Assembly: GCA_934717745.1 (NCBI GenBank)
Contig: CAKUZB010000004.1
Location: 1 to 64,000 of the forward strand
DNA: 64,000 nt
Direction: 5' to 3'
DNA from: an uncultured Candidatus Melainabacteria bacterium
Lineage (GTDB): Bacteria; Cyanobacteriota; Vampirovibrionia; Gastranaerophilales; Gastranaerophilaceae
The first letter of the stretch is position 1. Each line of letters begins with the position of its first letter. Under the pieces are notes generated by a model that saw only the letters and a list, made by a program, of their open reading frames with translations, was not told the DNA's origin and did no database searches. Below are positions 62,621 through 64,000 of this stretch, piece by piece. Made by a program: the position numbers and the translations under genes.

Positions 62621-64000
62621 ATGGTAGCAATTAAACCAGATGAAATTAGTTCTATTATACGTGAAAAAATAGAGAACTATGATGCAAAAACTGAAATCTC
62701 AAATGTAGGTTCAGTTCTTGAAGTAGGCGACGGTATTGCTCGTGTTTACGGGTTAAGAAACGTTATGTCAGGTGAGTTGGTCGAATTTGAAGATAACAAA
62801 GGCACTTTGGGAATTACAATGAACCTTGAAGAAGATAATGTTGGGGTTGTAATTTTAGGTGATTATACTCATATTAAAGAGGGTATGACAGTTAAAACTA
62901 CAAAACGTATTGCTTCTGTTCCTGTTGGGGACAGTTTGATTGGTAGAATTATCAATCCAACAGGAAAACCTATCGATGGTAAAGGTGATATTTCTTTTGA
63001 TAAAACTTTACCTATTGAAAAAGTTGCTCCCGGTATTGTTGCAAGAAAATCTGTACATGAACCATTACAAACAGGTTTAACTGCTATTGATGCTTTAACT
63101 CCAATTGGACGTGGGCAACGTGAACTTATTATCGGCGACCGTCAAACTGGTAAGACTGCAATTGCAATTGATACTATTATCAATCAAAAAGGTCAAGATG
63201 TAATTTGTATTTATGTTGCTATTGGTCAAAAAGCGTCTACTGTTGCTCAATTGGCTAAAACTTTAGAAACTCATGGGGCAATGGATTATTCAATTATTGT
63301 TTCAGCAACAGCAAATGATGCAGCACCATTGCAATATATTGCACCATTTGCAGGCTGTGCGATTGCTGAAGGATTTTTGGAACAAGGTAAACATGTTTTA
63401 ATTATTTATGATGATTTGACAAAACATGCTCAAGCATATCGTGCAATGAGTTTGTTGTTGAAAAGACCACCAGGACGTGAAGCATATCCTGGCGATGTAT
63501 TCTATCTTCACTCAAGATTACTTGAACGTGCTGTTAAATTGAATGACTCTTTAGGTGCAGGCTCAATTACTGCGTTACCTATTATTGAAACTCAAGCGGG
63601 TGATGTTTCTGCATATATCCCAACAAATGTTATTTCAATTACTGACGGGCAAATCTTCTTGGAATCAGGATTATTTAACTCAGGCATCAGACCTGCAATC
63701 AATGCCGGTATTTCAGTATCACGTGTAGGTGGTGCTGCCCAAACTAAAGCAATTAAACAAGTTGCAGGTAAATTAAGATTAGACTTGGCTCAATTCAGAG
63801 AATTGGAAGCCTTCGCTCAATTTGCATCTGACTTAGACCCAGCAACTAAAAAACAATTGTTGAGAGGTGAAAAACTTACTGAAGTTCTAAAACAGCCTCA
63901 ATACATGCCATTGAGTGTTGCAAAACAAGTTTCAATATTGTTTGCAGCAAACGAAGGATACCTAGATGATGTTGATAATAAATCAATGATTAAATTCAAA
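62621..64000 (+). CDS. atpA: ATP synthase F1 subunit alpha (partial, runs off the end)
   Basis: 460 codons are present; about 45 more are expected beyond the edge. Start ATG 62621 with AGAGGA upstream. SVLEVGDGIARVYGL near 30, the P-loop GDRQTGKTAI near 170, and the signature region PAINAGISVSRVGG near 365 are all intact. The gamma gene, if in the same operon, would lie outside this window. Confidence 0.98.
   Translation, partial: MVAIKPDEISSIIREKIENYDAKTEISNVGSVLEVGDGIARVYGLRNVMSGELVEFEDNKGTLGITMNLEEDNVGVVILGDYTHIKEGMTVKTTKRIASVPVGDSLIGRIINPTGKPIDGKGDISFDKTLPIEKVAPGIVARKSVHEPLQTGLTAIDALTPIGRGQRELIIGDRQTGKTAIAIDTIINQKGQDVICIYVAIGQKASTVAQLAKTLETHGAMDYSIIVSATANDAAPLQYIAPFAGCAIAEGFLEQGKHVLIIYDDLTKHAQAYRAMSLLLKRPPGREAYPGDVFYLHSRLLERAVKLNDSLGAGSITALPIIETQAGDVSAYIPTNVISITDGQIFLESGLFNSGIRPAINAGISVSRVGGAAQTKAIKQVAGKLRLDLAQFRELEAFAQFASDLDPATKKQLLRGEKLTEVLKQPQYMPLSVAKQVSILFAANEGYLDDVDNKSMIKFK

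Noticed and set aside
1..64000. CRISPR arrays, rRNA genes, intact transposons, riboswitches
   Set aside because: No regularly spaced repeats, rRNA segments or transposase genes were seen. The leaders of dapA, folD and gapA are too short or unstructured for a known riboswitch.

Overview
This is an AT-rich window of a Gram-negative-type bacterial chromosome, densely packed with housekeeping genes. Several traits point to the non-photosynthetic sister lineage of Cyanobacteria (Vampirovibrionia/Melainabacteria, probably Gastranaerophilales). The ATP synthase genes are split as in cyanobacteria: beta-epsilon at 36.0-37.8 kb, and a-c-b'-b-delta-alpha at 60.1-64.0 kb with a second b-type subunit. 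A DapL-like aminotransferase accompanies dapA, the GyrA C-terminal domain looks cyanobacterial, and LptC/LptA-like proteins imply an LPS outer membrane. No photosynthesis gene is seen. The assignment is inference; no 16S gene lies in the window.

Layout. 0-6.8 kb: a minus-strand run, lptC-lptA-TPR-dprA-topA-aroE. 6.8-13 kb: dapA, secD-secF, a secreted amylase-like protein, rpmB and a lytic transglycosylase. 13-16 kb: rpsB-tsf and a zinc phospholipase C-like protein, both minus strand. 16-23 kb: uvrA, alpha/beta hydrolase, trpS, a HEAT-like protein, gapA. 23-25 kb: an unusual patch with two small paralogous proteins (start MLTIT, end N-[IF]-W-C-[YF]-G), a secreted peptide, possible contractile-tail remnants and striking promoter elements. 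25-38 kb: folD, a CooC/MinD-like ATPase, rplI, rlmD, dapL, dgt, a CHASE2-GGDEF cyclase, rpmE, thyX, a uridine-kinase-like gene, atpD-atpC and tRNA-Ser. 38-42 kb: accessory patch with an IS scar, a DUF1848 remnant, cupin/MarR genes with two identical operators, a TolC-like protein and small proteins. 42.5-56.7 kb: fabF, a large TPR protein, gyrA, a stand-alone MshEN-like domain, AI-2E transporter, radical SAM protein, two tandem periplasmic paralogues, another TPR protein and a glycosidase. 56.8-59.3 kb: deoC, an FlhB/YscU-type export gate protein and a sigma-28-type sigma factor. Then birA and the main ATP synthase operon, running off the end.

The most interesting link is regulatory. The gene at 24667 has an exact match to the sigma-28 (FliA) promoter consensus, TAAAGTTT-N11-GCCGATAA, and the same window encodes a sigma-28-type factor next to an FlhB/YscU-like protein. 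Its paralogue at 23338 and the lytic transglycosylase at 12202 instead share a second element, GGCAAT-N20-TATATA, which occurs three times. Several proteins here (transglycosylase, phospholipase-like protein, the small paralogues) lack Sec signals. Together this suggests a flagellar or injectisome-type export regulon with uncharacterised secreted proteins. A second theme is probable leaderless transcription: at least nine genes have a -10 box 6-8 nt before the ATG and no Shine-Dalgarno sequence.
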